A stretch of 26,191 bases of DNA from a virus, in the IMG/VR virus record IMGVR_UViG_3300044984_001389, positions 1 to 26,191 of that record; one strand, written 5' to 3'. Below, in pieces: positions 1 through 8,688 of the stretch; the stretch's first letter is position 1, and each line of letters starts with the position of its first letter. The position numbers and the translations under genes were made by a program. The notes below the pieces were generated by a model. It was not told the DNA's origin. It searched no databases and saw only the letters and a list, made by a program, of their open reading frames with translations.

Positions 1-1867
1 CGCGTGATAATGCAACATGTGTCCACGTATTCACTGCAACTACATCAGTAGATGTGATTACTGCAGTACCATTAACAGTAAATGCAACTTGATTAATAGA
101 ATTTAATGATAGCACGATTGCAGATTGCGGAGTACTAGTACGCATATCAATTAAAATTTGAGTTGCTCCAGAATTAACTGTTTGATACACCCATAGTTCA
201 ATTGTAAAATTACCGTTGCTAAAATTAAAATCAGGTTGACTAGGAACATTAAGAAAGTCTCCAGTACCATCTAAATTTAAACTTGAATTACCAAATTTAT
301 ATTCTAATGTAGAAATCTTAGCATTTCCGTTTGCAAACACTGCTTTTGGTATTCTATCTGTAATTGTTTGAAATCCAGACTGCTTGCCTACTAAGTTTAC
401 AAAATTACCATCAAAACTATCAATCACTCCGGTTGCAAGTACCGTAGTGCCGTTGGTATCATAGTAAGTAATAGTATCACCTACATTCCATGTACCTGTT
501 TTATTGTTAATTTTTAATCGTGTTTTGCCTATACCTGCAAACCCAGTTGTACCCGAATATGCATATATCCCTTTATCGGCAAAATATGTAAATGAATTTA
601 ACCATTCAATCCTAACACCATTAGTTGCAACAAGAGTTTCTTGATTTGGAGTGATAAATGTGACAGAATTAAATAATGCAGTAACTTCCTTACTTGCAGA
701 GTTTGCAATACTTCCATCAAAGAACGCACCTTTACCTGCATCGTTACTGTCGTATCCATATGGATCAGTGCTACTTGTTGTAGAACCTTTAGTAATAACT
801 GAAACATTTCTTATGTACGGACTACGAGATGAAACTAAAAAGTTAGATGCAAATCTAAATGCATATCCGGTATTGTTAGTACTATTAAATCTGTAACCAA
901 CGATAGATAAATCTTCAATTGTAGTTTCGCCGTTTAGTAAAAATGCATCGTTATCGATTGTTCCGACTGTTGGTTGAACAGTTACCGATCGAAGACCTGC
1001 ACCTTTGATTGTTACACCTACTGGAATAGTTAATGGGAATATCTCAGTGTAAGTACCGGAATAGATGTAAACAGTAGTACCTGCAGTTGCTACTGATAAC
1101 GCATGTTTTATTGATGCAAACGGATTATTTTCATGAACGCCTGCATTAGTATCATTACCGTTAACCGAAACATAAAATATGTTACCTTGAGGTAAGATTA
1201 AGTCAATGCCATTAACACTTAATGTATCAGCAGTAATATTAGTAGTTTGGATATTACTAATGTAGCTGGTGCCCCATTCTTGTCCGCCAGTTGTTGGATT
1301 ACTACCTAAGTCGTATGTATTTGTTTGATCAGGATTAATATTACTTGTAATATCAGCGTTAAACGTAACGCTATCAGTGTTAGCATCACCTAATATGATG
1401 TCACCGTCGGCAGTAATTGTTCCGGTAGCGTGTACATTACCAGTTACTAATACATTTGAATTAATATTTACTTGACCTGATCCATTAGTTTTAATTTCTA
1501 AATTAGAGTCAGTTGTTGTTGCTTGTATAATGTTTGATGAAATCTGTATGTTGTTATCAACGATTAATTTACCTTGATATACAACAGGATTTGTACCAGA
1601 TGGTTCTAAACTAATAATACTGTTGCTACTAGCAATAATATTATTATTAATAGTAAATGACGCAATATTAGCTTGAGTTGTTGTTTCTAAATTTGTAGTA
1701 CGAGTTGTACCATTAACGTCAAGTGTGTATTGTGGCGATGCTGTCTTAATGCCTATCCGCCCGTTTACTACATCTAAAAATAATAAGTCGGTCTCAAAAG
1801 CTAAATTCACACCGTCGCGAAGAAGGTTTGCTTTTAAGAGCGGACCAGAAATTCGACCAACAGCCAT
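1..1867 (-). CDS. Tail fibre protein with beta-helix and LamG-like region (C-terminus beyond window)
   Basis: Open from an ATG at 1867 to the window edge without a stop, giving at least 622 residues; the C-terminus is missing. A good Shine-Dalgarno (AAGGAGAG) precedes the ATG. The first ~400 residues are clearly paralogous to the 1052-residue protein encoded just upstream: the same start (GRISGPLL), the same DSVTFN.DITS segment, and the same block starting near residue 230 (FYVSVNGND, then SGTYTEIFPLTIPVGV and NNTGYAFRFASNF). That block looks like the DUF1565/pectate-lyase-like parallel beta-helix found in phage fibres. From about residue 525 the sequence changes to a LamG/concanavalin-type carbohydrate-binding fold (LDGTGDF, FTIELWVYQ, NTWTHVALSR), absent from the paralogue. 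The likely role is host-receptor recognition at the tail. It lies about 100 bases downstream of a late promoter. The structural call is firm; the exact fibre position is unknown. Confidence 0.8.
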   Translation of the reverse strand, partial: MAVGRISGPLLKANLLRDGVNLAFETDLLFLDVVNGRIGIKTASPQYTLDVNGTTRTTNLETTTQANIASFTINNNIIASSNSIISLEPSGTNPVVYQGKLIVDNNIQISSNIIQATTTDSNLEIKTNGSGQVNINSNVLVTGNVHATGTITADGDIILGDANTDSVTFNADITSNINPDQTNTYDLGSNPTTGGQEWGTSYISNIQTTNITADTLSVNGIDLILPQGNIFYVSVNGNDTNAGVHENNPFASIKHALSVATAGTTVYIYSGTYTEIFPLTIPVGVTIKGAGLRSVTVQPTVGTIDNDAFLLNGETTIEDLSIVGYRFNSTNNTGYAFRFASNFLVSSRSPYIRNVSVITKGSTTSSTDPYGYDSNDAGKGAFFDGSIANSASKEVTALFNSVTFITPNQETLVATNGVRIEWLNSFTYFADKGIYAYSGTTGFAGIGKTRLKINNKTGTWNVGDTITYYDTNGTTVLATGVIDSFDGNFVNLVGKQSGFQTITDRIPKAVFANGNAKISTLEYKFGNSSLNLDGTGDFLNVPSQPDFNFSNGNFTIELWVYQTVNSGATQILIDMRTSTPQSAIVLSLNSINQVAFTVNGTAVITSTDVVAVNTWTHVALSR

Positions 1868-1969
1868 ATACTCTCCTTAACCACCGCGTTTCACGGCTAA
1901 CCACCTTACATTGCGGGTTTACCACAGTTTCGTCTCGTGGGATTTTTGGTCTTATCCCAGCAGTAAAAG

Positions 1970-1977
1970 TATTTATC
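1970..1977 (-). promoter_or_regulatory. T4-type late promoter for the partial tail-fibre gene
   Basis: On the minus strand this reads GATAAATA followed by CTTTTA, close to the T4 late consensus TATAAATACTATT. It starts right after the stop codon of the 1052-residue fibre gene and gives a leader of roughly 100 bases to the ATG at 1867. Seen directly; promoter activity is inferred. Confidence 0.7.
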
Positions 1978-1978
1978 C

Positions 1979-4900
1979 TTAACCGAGTATAATGGCCCAT
2001 GTGTTCATAATATCGTCTACCTCGTCTGATGTTGCAAATGATGCAGAACCAATAGCTGAGTCCCAAATTGTTCCGTTAAATACTTCCCATATCTGTATTT
2101 CTGTATTAAATCGTGTTTCGCCAATTTCTGGATCTACCCGTCGCTGACTGTTGTCACCTATTGGAATTACTAACCCAAATGTTCCACCAAATTTAAAATA
2201 TCCTGCTGATGTTCCTTGCATTGTTAACACTTGATTGGTGTTAAGCATTATGTTATTAGGTTTAAATACTAAATTATTAACATTAATTGATGTTGATGAA
2301 CCGTTTGGTGTTAAAAAGAAATCTGTATTTGGTAATGCAGTTGTAATAGTGTTATTTAAAATATGAATATCGTCTATTTCTAATAAATTAGAAAATAAAC
2401 GAGATGAATTAATTTCAGCAACTACTGTATTATTAATTCCAAATCTAAGTGTATTGTCATTTGCGCCCGGGGTTAATTCAGGAGTAATATATGTGTTACG
2501 ATCAGTATCATACAAATTAGTAAAACTTTCTAAACCATCAGGAATATTATATCCTTCGTATAGATTAGTTGTACTATTATGTCTAATTTGTCCAACAGCT
2601 GACAAGTAATTAGTAGTTTCGTTACTGTAAGGTAATTTTAGATATTCTGTAGAATTTATTACAGTAAGACCAGTACCCGACGGAGTAAGTACAATGCTCT
2701 TTTGTAGATTAGTAGTTGCAATCGACCATCTATTACTAATAGTTGTGTTAGTAAATTTTATCTTATCATCAAATACTACGCCGCCTGTTCCGTTAGCAGA
2801 TAATGATAACGTATCTCCAGATGTGTTAGTGTAAATTTGGTTGTTAAGTATTTTAACACCATTAGATCGTAAATACGAGGTAGATCCGGTTATTATTAAA
2901 TTGTCTGTATTGTGTAAGGTACCAGTTAACCTAATATTTCCTGTTTGATTTATGTCTCCAGTTAATTCGACTAATCCAGAAATGTTAACATTTCTTAACG
3001 ATGTATCGCCATCGATAGTAGTAGTTCCTACTGCAGTTAAGTTGTTAGATACTGCAACATCAGTTGATGAAATCTGAATTTTTCCTGTACCTGCAGCTAC
3101 TAATCTTAAATCAGTATCAGTTGATATTGTTGATATTGTATTATTTGTTATTTGGGTAACATTATCAACATTAAGACCTGTTAGGAATGCAGTTTTCCAC
3201 GAAACATCGCTTGTGCCTAATGTATAAGTACTGGTAGTTTTTGGTTTAAAAGTTTGAGTCAGTCTTGGAAATATAGTTAAAGTATCTAATACTTCATTAC
3301 CTAAGAATACATTTCCTTTAACATTTGTTTCCCCAGTTACATCTAATAACCCAGTAACATATACATTAGTATTAAGATAAGTAGAAGTTGATGCAGCTAA
3401 AAAATTAACAGGTCCAACTAATGAATCAATGTCATTATCGTGTATGCGAATGTTTCCAGTTTGAATTGCAGTCATATTGATGTTTGTAACACCATACTCT
3501 GTTTCAAAAACTAGTCCGCCGGTTGCTCCAAAGTCAATATGTTGTGCGTTAAACACAACTTGGCCAGTTTCTTGGTTAACATAAAATATATCACCTACAC
3601 GAAAATCGCCTTTATGATCCATACTATCGTAAAAGATTCTTGCATCGTTGGTTGCAACAATTTCATTTTCTTGAAATACATTTGATTTATCGTTGCTTGA
3701 GATGTTACCAGATCCAACATAGCTAAAATTATGTCCAGTTAGATAACCTCTTGTATTTGTTCCGTCTGCAACTACACCGTATGTACCGTATATATTTGCG
3801 CTGTTAATACTTCTAAACTCTGCACCATTAGTTAAGTAACTACCTCGTTTAGCATAATAGGTAAACGAGTTTAACCATTCAACCCTAACATTATTTTTTG
3901 CAACTATAGAATCTTGATTTGGTGTAATTAACGTAACTGCGTAACATAGTAATGAAGGAACAATGTTACCGGATAAATCTGCATCAGTACTGTCAACTAA
4001 TATGCCGGCACCAGCATCCCCTTGATTAAATCCTAACGGATCGTTCGTTGGAGTTACTGAACCTTTAGAAATTATTGTAACATTTTGGATATATGGACTT
4101 TTAACTAATGATTTAAAATTGTTAGCAAATCTAAATGCGTATCCGGTATTATTAACAATATCAAAGAAGTAGTCTTGAATTGTTAAGAAAGAAACAGTAG
4201 TATCACCATTTAATAAAAATGCATCTTTGTTGTTTGTAGCAATCGTTGGTTTAATAACAACTGCACGAATACTCATCCCACGGACACTAACTCCTAGAGG
4301 AATTGTTAATGGGAATATTTCGGTATATGTTCCAGGAAAGATAACAACTTCGTCACCTACTGTTGCGATTGCTAGTGCTGCTTTTATCGTTTTAAAAGGA
4401 GCATGGGCGTGCATACCAGATAATGTGTCATTACCTGTAGTTGATACGTAAATTGTCTTACCAGAAGATAACGCTAGATTAATACTATTAATTGTAATAT
4501 CAGACGATGATGTTATATTAGTTGCAGTAACGTTGCGTGTGTACAAAGTTTGCCAATATTTACTTAACGATCCTAACCCGTATGTACTATTATCTGGTAT
4601 TATACTACTTGTAATATCAGTATTAAATGTTACGCTATCAAGATTGTTATTACCAAATGTAATAGTACCGTCCCACGTAACATCACCAGTTGCGTGAAGT
4701 GTACCGTCAATATTTACAGTTGAAGTTGTAAATTTTACTATTCCGGTACCGTTAGGATTAAGTTCAATGTTACTATCAACTGTAAGATTTTCTATTTTTT
4801 GATTAGTAAAACTAAGGTTAGCAGTCTGAAGTTCAGGTGCTTTAATTGTAGGATCAGTAGTTTGATTTGGACGTAAGTAAATCGTTCCGAGAGGATTTTG

Positions 4901-5137
4901 AATCTTATTTGTAAGTATTGAAAAGTTAGCAATATCAGCTTGTGTATCAACAACTAAGTAAGATGTTCGTGCATCTGCAACCGACAATTGTCGTGTTGGT
5001 GCATCGTTTTTAATGCCAATTTTGTTGTTATTAACATCTAGATACAGTAAGTTTGTTTCAAACGCTAAATCTTCACCGTTTCTTAATAAGTTTTCCGAAA
5101 GAAGCGGTCCGCTTACTCTACCCATTTCAATACCCAT
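1979..5137 (-). CDS. Large tail fibre protein with parallel beta-helix region
   Basis: The gene encodes 1052 residues rich in Thr, Asn, Ser and Gly with a short-period G/N/D pattern typical of trimeric phage fibres. Around residues 227-450 it carries a DUF1565/pectate-lyase-like beta-helix block (IYVSTTGND, then FPGTYTEIFPLTIPLGV). The last ~70 residues hold a short module (GLVIPIGD..., GETRFNTE, WEVFNGTIWDSA) that resembles a module in the neighbouring 342-residue protein. There is no obvious signal peptide or membrane segment. Two ATGs are close together (5137 and 5125); the first is chosen because AAGGAA lies five bases upstream. It sits 13 bases after the 342-residue gene with no promoter between them, so the two are probably cotranscribed. 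It is a tandem paralogue of the partial fibre gene that follows. Likely role: tail fibre or receptor-binding shaft; the tip specificity is unknown. Confidence 0.8.
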   Translation of the reverse strand: MGIEMGRVSGPLLSENLLRNGEDLAFETNLLYLDVNNNKIGIKNDAPTRQLSVADARTSYLVVDTQADIANFSILTNKIQNPLGTIYLRPNQTTDPTIKAPELQTANLSFTNQKIENLTVDSNIELNPNGTGIVKFTTSTVNIDGTLHATGDVTWDGTITFGNNNLDSVTFNTDITSSIIPDNSTYGLGSLSKYWQTLYTRNVTATNITSSSDITINSINLALSSGKTIYVSTTGNDTLSGMHAHAPFKTIKAALAIATVGDEVVIFPGTYTEIFPLTIPLGVSVRGMSIRAVVIKPTIATNNKDAFLLNGDTTVSFLTIQDYFFDIVNNTGYAFRFANNFKSLVKSPYIQNVTIISKGSVTPTNDPLGFNQGDAGAGILVDSTDADLSGNIVPSLLCYAVTLITPNQDSIVAKNNVRVEWLNSFTYYAKRGSYLTNGAEFRSINSANIYGTYGVVADGTNTRGYLTGHNFSYVGSGNISSNDKSNVFQENEIVATNDARIFYDSMDHKGDFRVGDIFYVNQETGQVVFNAQHIDFGATGGLVFETEYGVTNINMTAIQTGNIRIHDNDIDSLVGPVNFLAASTSTYLNTNVYVTGLLDVTGETNVKGNVFLGNEVLDTLTIFPRLTQTFKPKTTSTYTLGTSDVSWKTAFLTGLNVDNVTQITNNTISTISTDTDLRLVAAGTGKIQISSTDVAVSNNLTAVGTTTIDGDTSLRNVNISGLVELTGDINQTGNIRLTGTLHNTDNLIITGSTSYLRSNGVKILNNQIYTNTSGDTLSLSANGTGGVVFDDKIKFTNTTISNRWSIATTNLQKSIVLTPSGTGLTVINSTEYLKLPYSNETTNYLSAVGQIRHNSTTNLYEGYNIPDGLESFTNLYDTDRNTYITPELTPGANDNTLRFGINNTVVAEINSSRLFSNLLEIDDIHILNNTITTALPNTDFFLTPNGSSTSINVNNLVFKPNNIMLNTNQVLTMQGTSAGYFKFGGTFGLVIPIGDNSQRRVDPEIGETRFNTEIQIWEVFNGTIWDSAIGSASFATSDEVDDIMNTWAIILG

Positions 5138-5150
5138 AACAATTCCTTAA

Positions 5151-6179
5151 TTACTTGTCAAAGCCGTGTAAGACTGTAACTACTTTTCCTAATGGCACAG
5201 GTGAATTAAACTTTAAATAATATCCAATTGGTGACTGTATACTTTCAGAAATTGTAAGTTGTGTGTTCACTGCAATAGTACTAGTAGTGGTTGCATTACT
5301 AATCACTGCACTAATTAACGCGTCTGTATTTGCATCAGATACTGATGAAACAATAGTTGTACCATTAGGTATATTAGCGTGTCCGTTGATCGTTGCACCT
5401 GTAATATCTAATGAGGTGTAAATTGCATCTGCACTTTTAATTTGTCCAGATACTGTTGATGTTCCTGGATTTGACACTGCTAATGCATAACTAACTGAAC
5501 TAGTAGTTGACGAAGTAACGGTAAATGTTCCGTTATATGCAGTTGGCATATATCCAGTTACTACAATAGAAGACCCAACTGCAAATGGTGTTTGTGTTAA
5601 CGCTGTAAATTCAAGAGTTGCAACACTTGTTGACCAAGTTGCGTTTCCGCCTAATACATGACTATTAAAATACAAAGTTGTTGAACCTAATGGTGCAGCA
5701 AAACTTAATTTTGGCGTATAAGTTCCAGCGCCAATAGTTGGATTTTGTACAATTGTATAATTAGTATTTGATAGCTGAAGAACATTTTCAACAACAACTA
5801 AAATATGTTTAGCCATTTGAGTTACATCCCAAGTAATTCCACTTTGTACAGTAGTTACCGGAGCAGGCGATAATGGTCCAAAATATAAATTAAGACTGTC
5901 TCCTGCACCTAAACTTTGCTGTGTAATTAGTGTAGGTTCTTTAAATCTCAAACTACGCCAAGTACCAGATTGATAAACTTCTAATTCACCACCTGTTACT
6001 ATGTCAGTATTGTATCGCATCATACCGTTTATAGGTGCTACGGGTCGTTCTGCAGTAGTACCAGATGGTAATGTTACGTTGTTTGTAGTAGTCATAACAA
6101 CACTATTAGTCATGTCTACATATAATCTTTGATCCCATGGGGCTCTACGATTTAAAACTTGCTGACGTAAATATCTCAT
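5151..6179 (-). CDS. Virion structural protein, probable tail-fibre or fibre-adaptor subunit
   Basis: The gene encodes 342 residues. An N-terminal segment (residues 36-76: LPSGTTAERP, NGMMRYNTD, ELEVYQSGTWRSL) is a short module common in T4-like fibre and baseplate-periphery proteins and recurs at the C-terminus of the 1052-residue fibre. The rest is Thr/Ser/Val-rich, beta-sandwich-like sequence, including an immunoglobulin- or fibronectin-like stretch near the middle (VVTGYMPTAYNGTFTVT). The start ATG lies one base after the stop of the 110-residue gene, with GGCGGT upstream, so translation is probably coupled. No catalytic motif is visible. The role as a fibre subunit is inferred from composition and from position between other structural genes. 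Confidence 0.65.
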   Translation of the reverse strand: MRYLRQQVLNRRAPWDQRLYVDMTNSVVMTTTNNVTLPSGTTAERPVAPINGMMRYNTDIVTGGELEVYQSGTWRSLRFKEPTLITQQSLGAGDSLNLYFGPLSPAPVTTVQSGITWDVTQMAKHILVVVENVLQLSNTNYTIVQNPTIGAGTYTPKLSFAAPLGSTTLYFNSHVLGGNATWSTSVATLEFTALTQTPFAVGSSIVVTGYMPTAYNGTFTVTSSTTSSVSYALAVSNPGTSTVSGQIKSADAIYTSLDITGATINGHANIPNGTTIVSSVSDANTDALISAVISNATTTSTIAVNTQLTISESIQSPIGYYLKFNSPVPLGKVVTVLHGFDK

Positions 6180-6180
6180 G

Positions 6181-6513
6181 TTATACCGCCAATATGCTTA
6201 CTGTAGCTGTGATATTGCTTAGTGAATCGGTTTTTGCTACTAACGAATCTCCAGTACCTAATACCATTTTTTCTTGATCAAAACTAACAGTTTCACCTGC
6301 AGGTACTGGAAGACCGTTAACAATAATGTTACTAGCACCTGCTGTGCCGCCCGATGGTACTGCGTAGACATACAATAATGATTGATTTAAAGTAGGTGTT
6401 GCAGGTACATAGGTTGAGGTATTGCAGAAAATAAGAGTAGTAATTGCTCGATCTCCTGATCCTGACGCTAGTGTAGTGTTTGATGATGTTACTTCTGTGT
6501 TATAAATTGCCAT
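6181..6513 (-). CDS. Small virion structural protein (110 residues)
   Basis: A compact 110-residue, all-beta-looking protein with few charges (start MAIYNTEV, then GDRAITTLIFCN, VPAGETVSFDQEKMVLGTGDSL). The pattern of a short strand, a glycine turn and a PAGETVSF-like loop resembles small jelly-roll or beta-sandwich proteins encoded among tail genes of aquatic T4-like phages, but no specific family is claimed. AAGGAT precedes the ATG. It is packed between the 359-residue and 342-residue structural genes (9-base and 1-base gaps), so it is almost certainly cotranscribed with them. It could be a tail or neck decoration or fibre-joining subunit; function is unproven. Confidence 0.6.
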   Translation of the reverse strand: MAIYNTEVTSSNTTLASGSGDRAITTLIFCNTSTYVPATPTLNQSLLYVYAVPSGGTAGASNIIVNGLPVPAGETVSFDQEKMVLGTGDSLVAKTDSLSNITATVSILAV

Positions 6514-6522
6514 ATCTTATCC

Positions 6523-7602
6523 TTAAAAAAGCATACTTAATAGTACTGCTCGATTTCTGCTTACTAGTTCGTCATTGTTATATGCAGTTGCACCATAAGT
6601 ATTATTATTTGTAAAATATATACCTGTTCGGCCAGGCCCTTCAAGATCTTTTGAATATAATTTTGTTTTACCTGTTATTGCAGTTGTTTGACTTGATGCT
6701 TGATCATCTAATGTTAATACTGCATTTACTTCGACTAAGTTAGCATCAGATGTTAAAATTAAAGGATCAGTTCCGGTATTTTTAATAGTTGTACCAAATA
6801 AATTTAATGTATCAACACTTAACCCAGACGATGTAATAATTGCACGTTGCGTTGTATTAATTTTAAATATTATTTCTGAAGCAGTAGTTGTTTCAACCAT
6901 TGCTGTTATAGAACCAGGAGTACCCGGAACATCTGCTGTTTTTTTATAAATTGTGTCAACGTCGGCCATACTACCTAAAAACGGGGTAAACGTTGGAGCG
7001 GGTTTTAAGTTTCCAGAAACTACGTAGCTGTTAACATATAATTTAGTAGTAAGACTAGAATCAATTAATCGATTTTCGTAAGATACCGTGTTATAAGTTG
7101 AATTGATTACAGTTAGTGTAGTATTTGTACTTCGTAAATTAAATGCAATACCATTTGTGTTTGTACCATTATTTGAAATTGCACTAAGCTCAACTGATGA
7201 TACTTTTAAACTTGCAAGTGTATTGGTAGAATCTCTAGATGTTGATAACACATAGGTTCCGTTTTCAGTTGCATTTAATATTGGATTGTAGTGAGTTACT
7301 GCTTCTTCGTACAGCATTTTAGCAGTTAACACAATAGTGCCGTCGCGGCCTCGATCAATAGAAATTCCGGCAGACCCTAAGGTAATACCATTACCATTAG
7401 TACGTGGTTCACCATTGTTTAATACTATAATGTTATCTTTAATCGTAGCATTTGTCGATTCAATCGTTGTCGTTTGCCCTTTAATATCAAGATCACCAGT
7501 AATAATTACAGAACCAGTAGTACCAGTGTCTAATGTGATAGAATTACCAGTAGGGACTTTTATTCTGTAATCACCTTCACTAACTTTTAATATTTTTGAC
7601 AT
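6523..7602 (-). CDS. Tail-fibre-like virion structural protein (359 residues)
   Basis: The gene encodes 359 residues of Thr/Asn/Ser-rich sequence with fibre-like turns. The N-terminal part (residues ~20-75: GSVIITGDLDIKG, IVLNNGE, GNGITLGSAGI) resembles the shaft repeats of the two large fibre genes nearby. The C-terminus (GPGRTGIYFTNN, then DELVSRNRAVLLSMLF) ends in a short amphipathic segment that could be a trimerisation or attachment element. No enzyme motif or membrane segment is visible. The ATG has AAGGAAT six bases upstream, and this ribosome site overlaps the T-tract of the preceding terminator. No clear late promoter separates it from the 316-residue gene, so expression may depend on read-through. 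The call as a fibre or fibre-base component is an inference. Confidence 0.65.
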   Translation of the reverse strand: MSKILKVSEGDYRIKVPTGNSITLDTGTTGSVIITGDLDIKGQTTTIESTNATIKDNIIVLNNGEPRTNGNGITLGSAGISIDRGRDGTIVLTAKMLYEEAVTHYNPILNATENGTYVLSTSRDSTNTLASLKVSSVELSAISNNGTNTNGIAFNLRSTNTTLTVINSTYNTVSYENRLIDSSLTTKLYVNSYVVSGNLKPAPTFTPFLGSMADVDTIYKKTADVPGTPGSITAMVETTTASEIIFKINTTQRAIITSSGLSVDTLNLFGTTIKNTGTDPLILTSDANLVEVNAVLTLDDQASSQTTAITGKTKLYSKDLEGPGRTGIYFTNNNTYGATAYNNDELVSRNRAVLLSMLF

Positions 7603-7612
7603 TCATATTCCT

Positions 7613-7636
7613 TAAAAGAGGGCCTCACGACCCTCT
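7613..7636 (-). terminator. Rho-independent terminator after the 316-residue virion gene
   Basis: The minus strand forms an 8-bp stem (AGAGGGTC with GGCCCTCT, one wobble pair) closed by a GTGA tetraloop and followed by TTTT. It lies 13 bases beyond the stop codon of the upstream gene. The ribosome-binding site of the next gene begins inside its 3' tail, so it may be a partial terminator that lowers expression of the fibre genes. Confidence 0.75.
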
Positions 7637-7648
7637 ATATAATCTTTA

Positions 7649-8599
7649 TTAAGCGTTATCGATTTTTACAGATACACCTACAGTAGGTGTACTAAAAGTC
7701 CACTGTACTACTTGTGGTTGACTGTTAACTAATGGAAATTGTGTACCGGTGTTAGGATAGATTGTTGCTTTATGGCTAGTTAATTTAACAACCCAATATG
7801 TGCCGTTTGCACTATCGGTTGCATTAATAGTCATTTCGCCTAACGCAGTAGCTGCAGAAGATTTTAATTGAGCAACAACAGGAGTTCCACTTGTGTCAGA
7901 TGTATTAACTTTGTAACGATCTTTTGCAACTTGTTTAACGATATCAGCTTGTTTAGAGCTTGAACCAGTAAATGCATATGCAATGATACCTGGATCTGGG
8001 TTAGCAGCAGTACCTGTAACTGCAGTATTTCCAACCGGGCTTGTCATAACAACAGTACCTAATGTTACAGATTGTGTTGCAGTTGCAGTTGGTACAGTTG
8101 TTGAATAACCTGAACCAGCGTCAGTAATTAAAACTTCTTTAGCTTTATATGTTAATGTAACAGTTGCACCAGTAGCTAATGGGTTAGTTGCACTAATAAT
8201 AGAAGTTGTGCGAGCACCAGTAGCTAATGCACCATCTGCATAAAGGAATGTACCGCCGTTAGTAACGTTAAGTGTTTGAATTACACCAGAACCATTAACA
8301 GTTGCAACTGTAAAAATAGTACCGTTACCAATAGTAAATGTATCACCTTGACTGTAATTTGTGCCGCCTACAAAAGAACTAACAGTGTTAACTTGTGATG
8401 TGATAGTTGCAGTAGCAGCTACACTGTTTAATAAGTCTGGTGCGCCTGTTAATGTTACAGTTGGGCGAACTGTATATGAACTAGCAGCTGTTACTGGAAT
8501 GCTAGCTACACCTTTACCAACGATACCATCGTCAGCAATTGTTGATATTGAACCGACGTTGCGGTTACCAAAATATTTTTTATTTAATGGACGTCCCAT
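7649..8599 (-). CDS. Abundant-type virion structural protein (316 residues)
   Basis: The gene encodes 316 residues, mostly Thr/Ala/Val/Gly, with at least two similar beta-rich blocks (residues ~30-60 and ~160-180: YTVRPTVTLTG; GSGYSTTVPTATATQ) that look like repeated immunoglobulin-like or bacterial-surface-type folds. The N-terminus MGRPLNKKYFGNRN is a basic, glycine-rich anchor also known from structural proteins of aquatic T4-like phages. A strong AGGAG precedes the ATG. The gene has its own late promoter, a long hairpin-containing leader and its own terminator, an arrangement expected of a highly expressed virion component such as a decoration or whisker-like protein. No enzymatic motif is visible. 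The exact location on the particle is unknown. Confidence 0.65.
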   Translation of the reverse strand: MGRPLNKKYFGNRNVGSISTIADDGIVGKGVASIPVTAASSYTVRPTVTLTGAPDLLNSVAATATITSQVNTVSSFVGGTNYSQGDTFTIGNGTIFTVATVNGSGVIQTLNVTNGGTFLYADGALATGARTTSIISATNPLATGATVTLTYKAKEVLITDAGSGYSTTVPTATATQSVTLGTVVMTSPVGNTAVTGTAANPDPGIIAYAFTGSSSKQADIVKQVAKDRYKVNTSDTSGTPVVAQLKSSAATALGEMTINATDSANGTYWVVKLTSHKATIYPNTGTQFPLVNSQPQVVQWTFSTPTVGVSVKIDNA

Positions 8600-8675
8600 T
8601 TGATTTCTCCTTTTGACGTTTTATGTCATACGCAGTGGGTCACTGCATAAGTCCGCAATTACGGCACTTATTTGA
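8600..8675 (-). promoter_or_regulatory. Structured 5' leader of the 316-residue virion gene
   Basis: The predicted leader of about 75 bases contains a 9-bp stem (TATGCAGTG with CACTGCGTA, one wobble pair, loop ACC) and, upstream of it, a bulged stem AAGT/ACTT plus CCG/CGG. The ribosome site AGGAG follows, unpaired. Such hairpins can stabilise phage late mRNAs. No known riboswitch was recognised. Confidence 0.45.
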
Positions 8676-8680
8676 CAAAG

Positions 8681-8688
8681 TATTTATC
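8681..8688 (-). promoter_or_regulatory. T4-type late promoter nested in a stop codon
   Basis: On the minus strand this is GATAAATA followed by CTTTG. The TAA inside it is the stop codon of the upstream 190-residue gene. Start of transcription is predicted near 8675 for the 316-residue virion gene. Confidence 0.7.

Noticed and set aside
1794-2066. Minus-strand 90-codon frame across the junction of the two fibre genes
   Set aside because: Overlaps both fibre genes out of frame and crosses the late promoter; product is Arg/Cys/Trp-rich, as expected of an out-of-frame reading.
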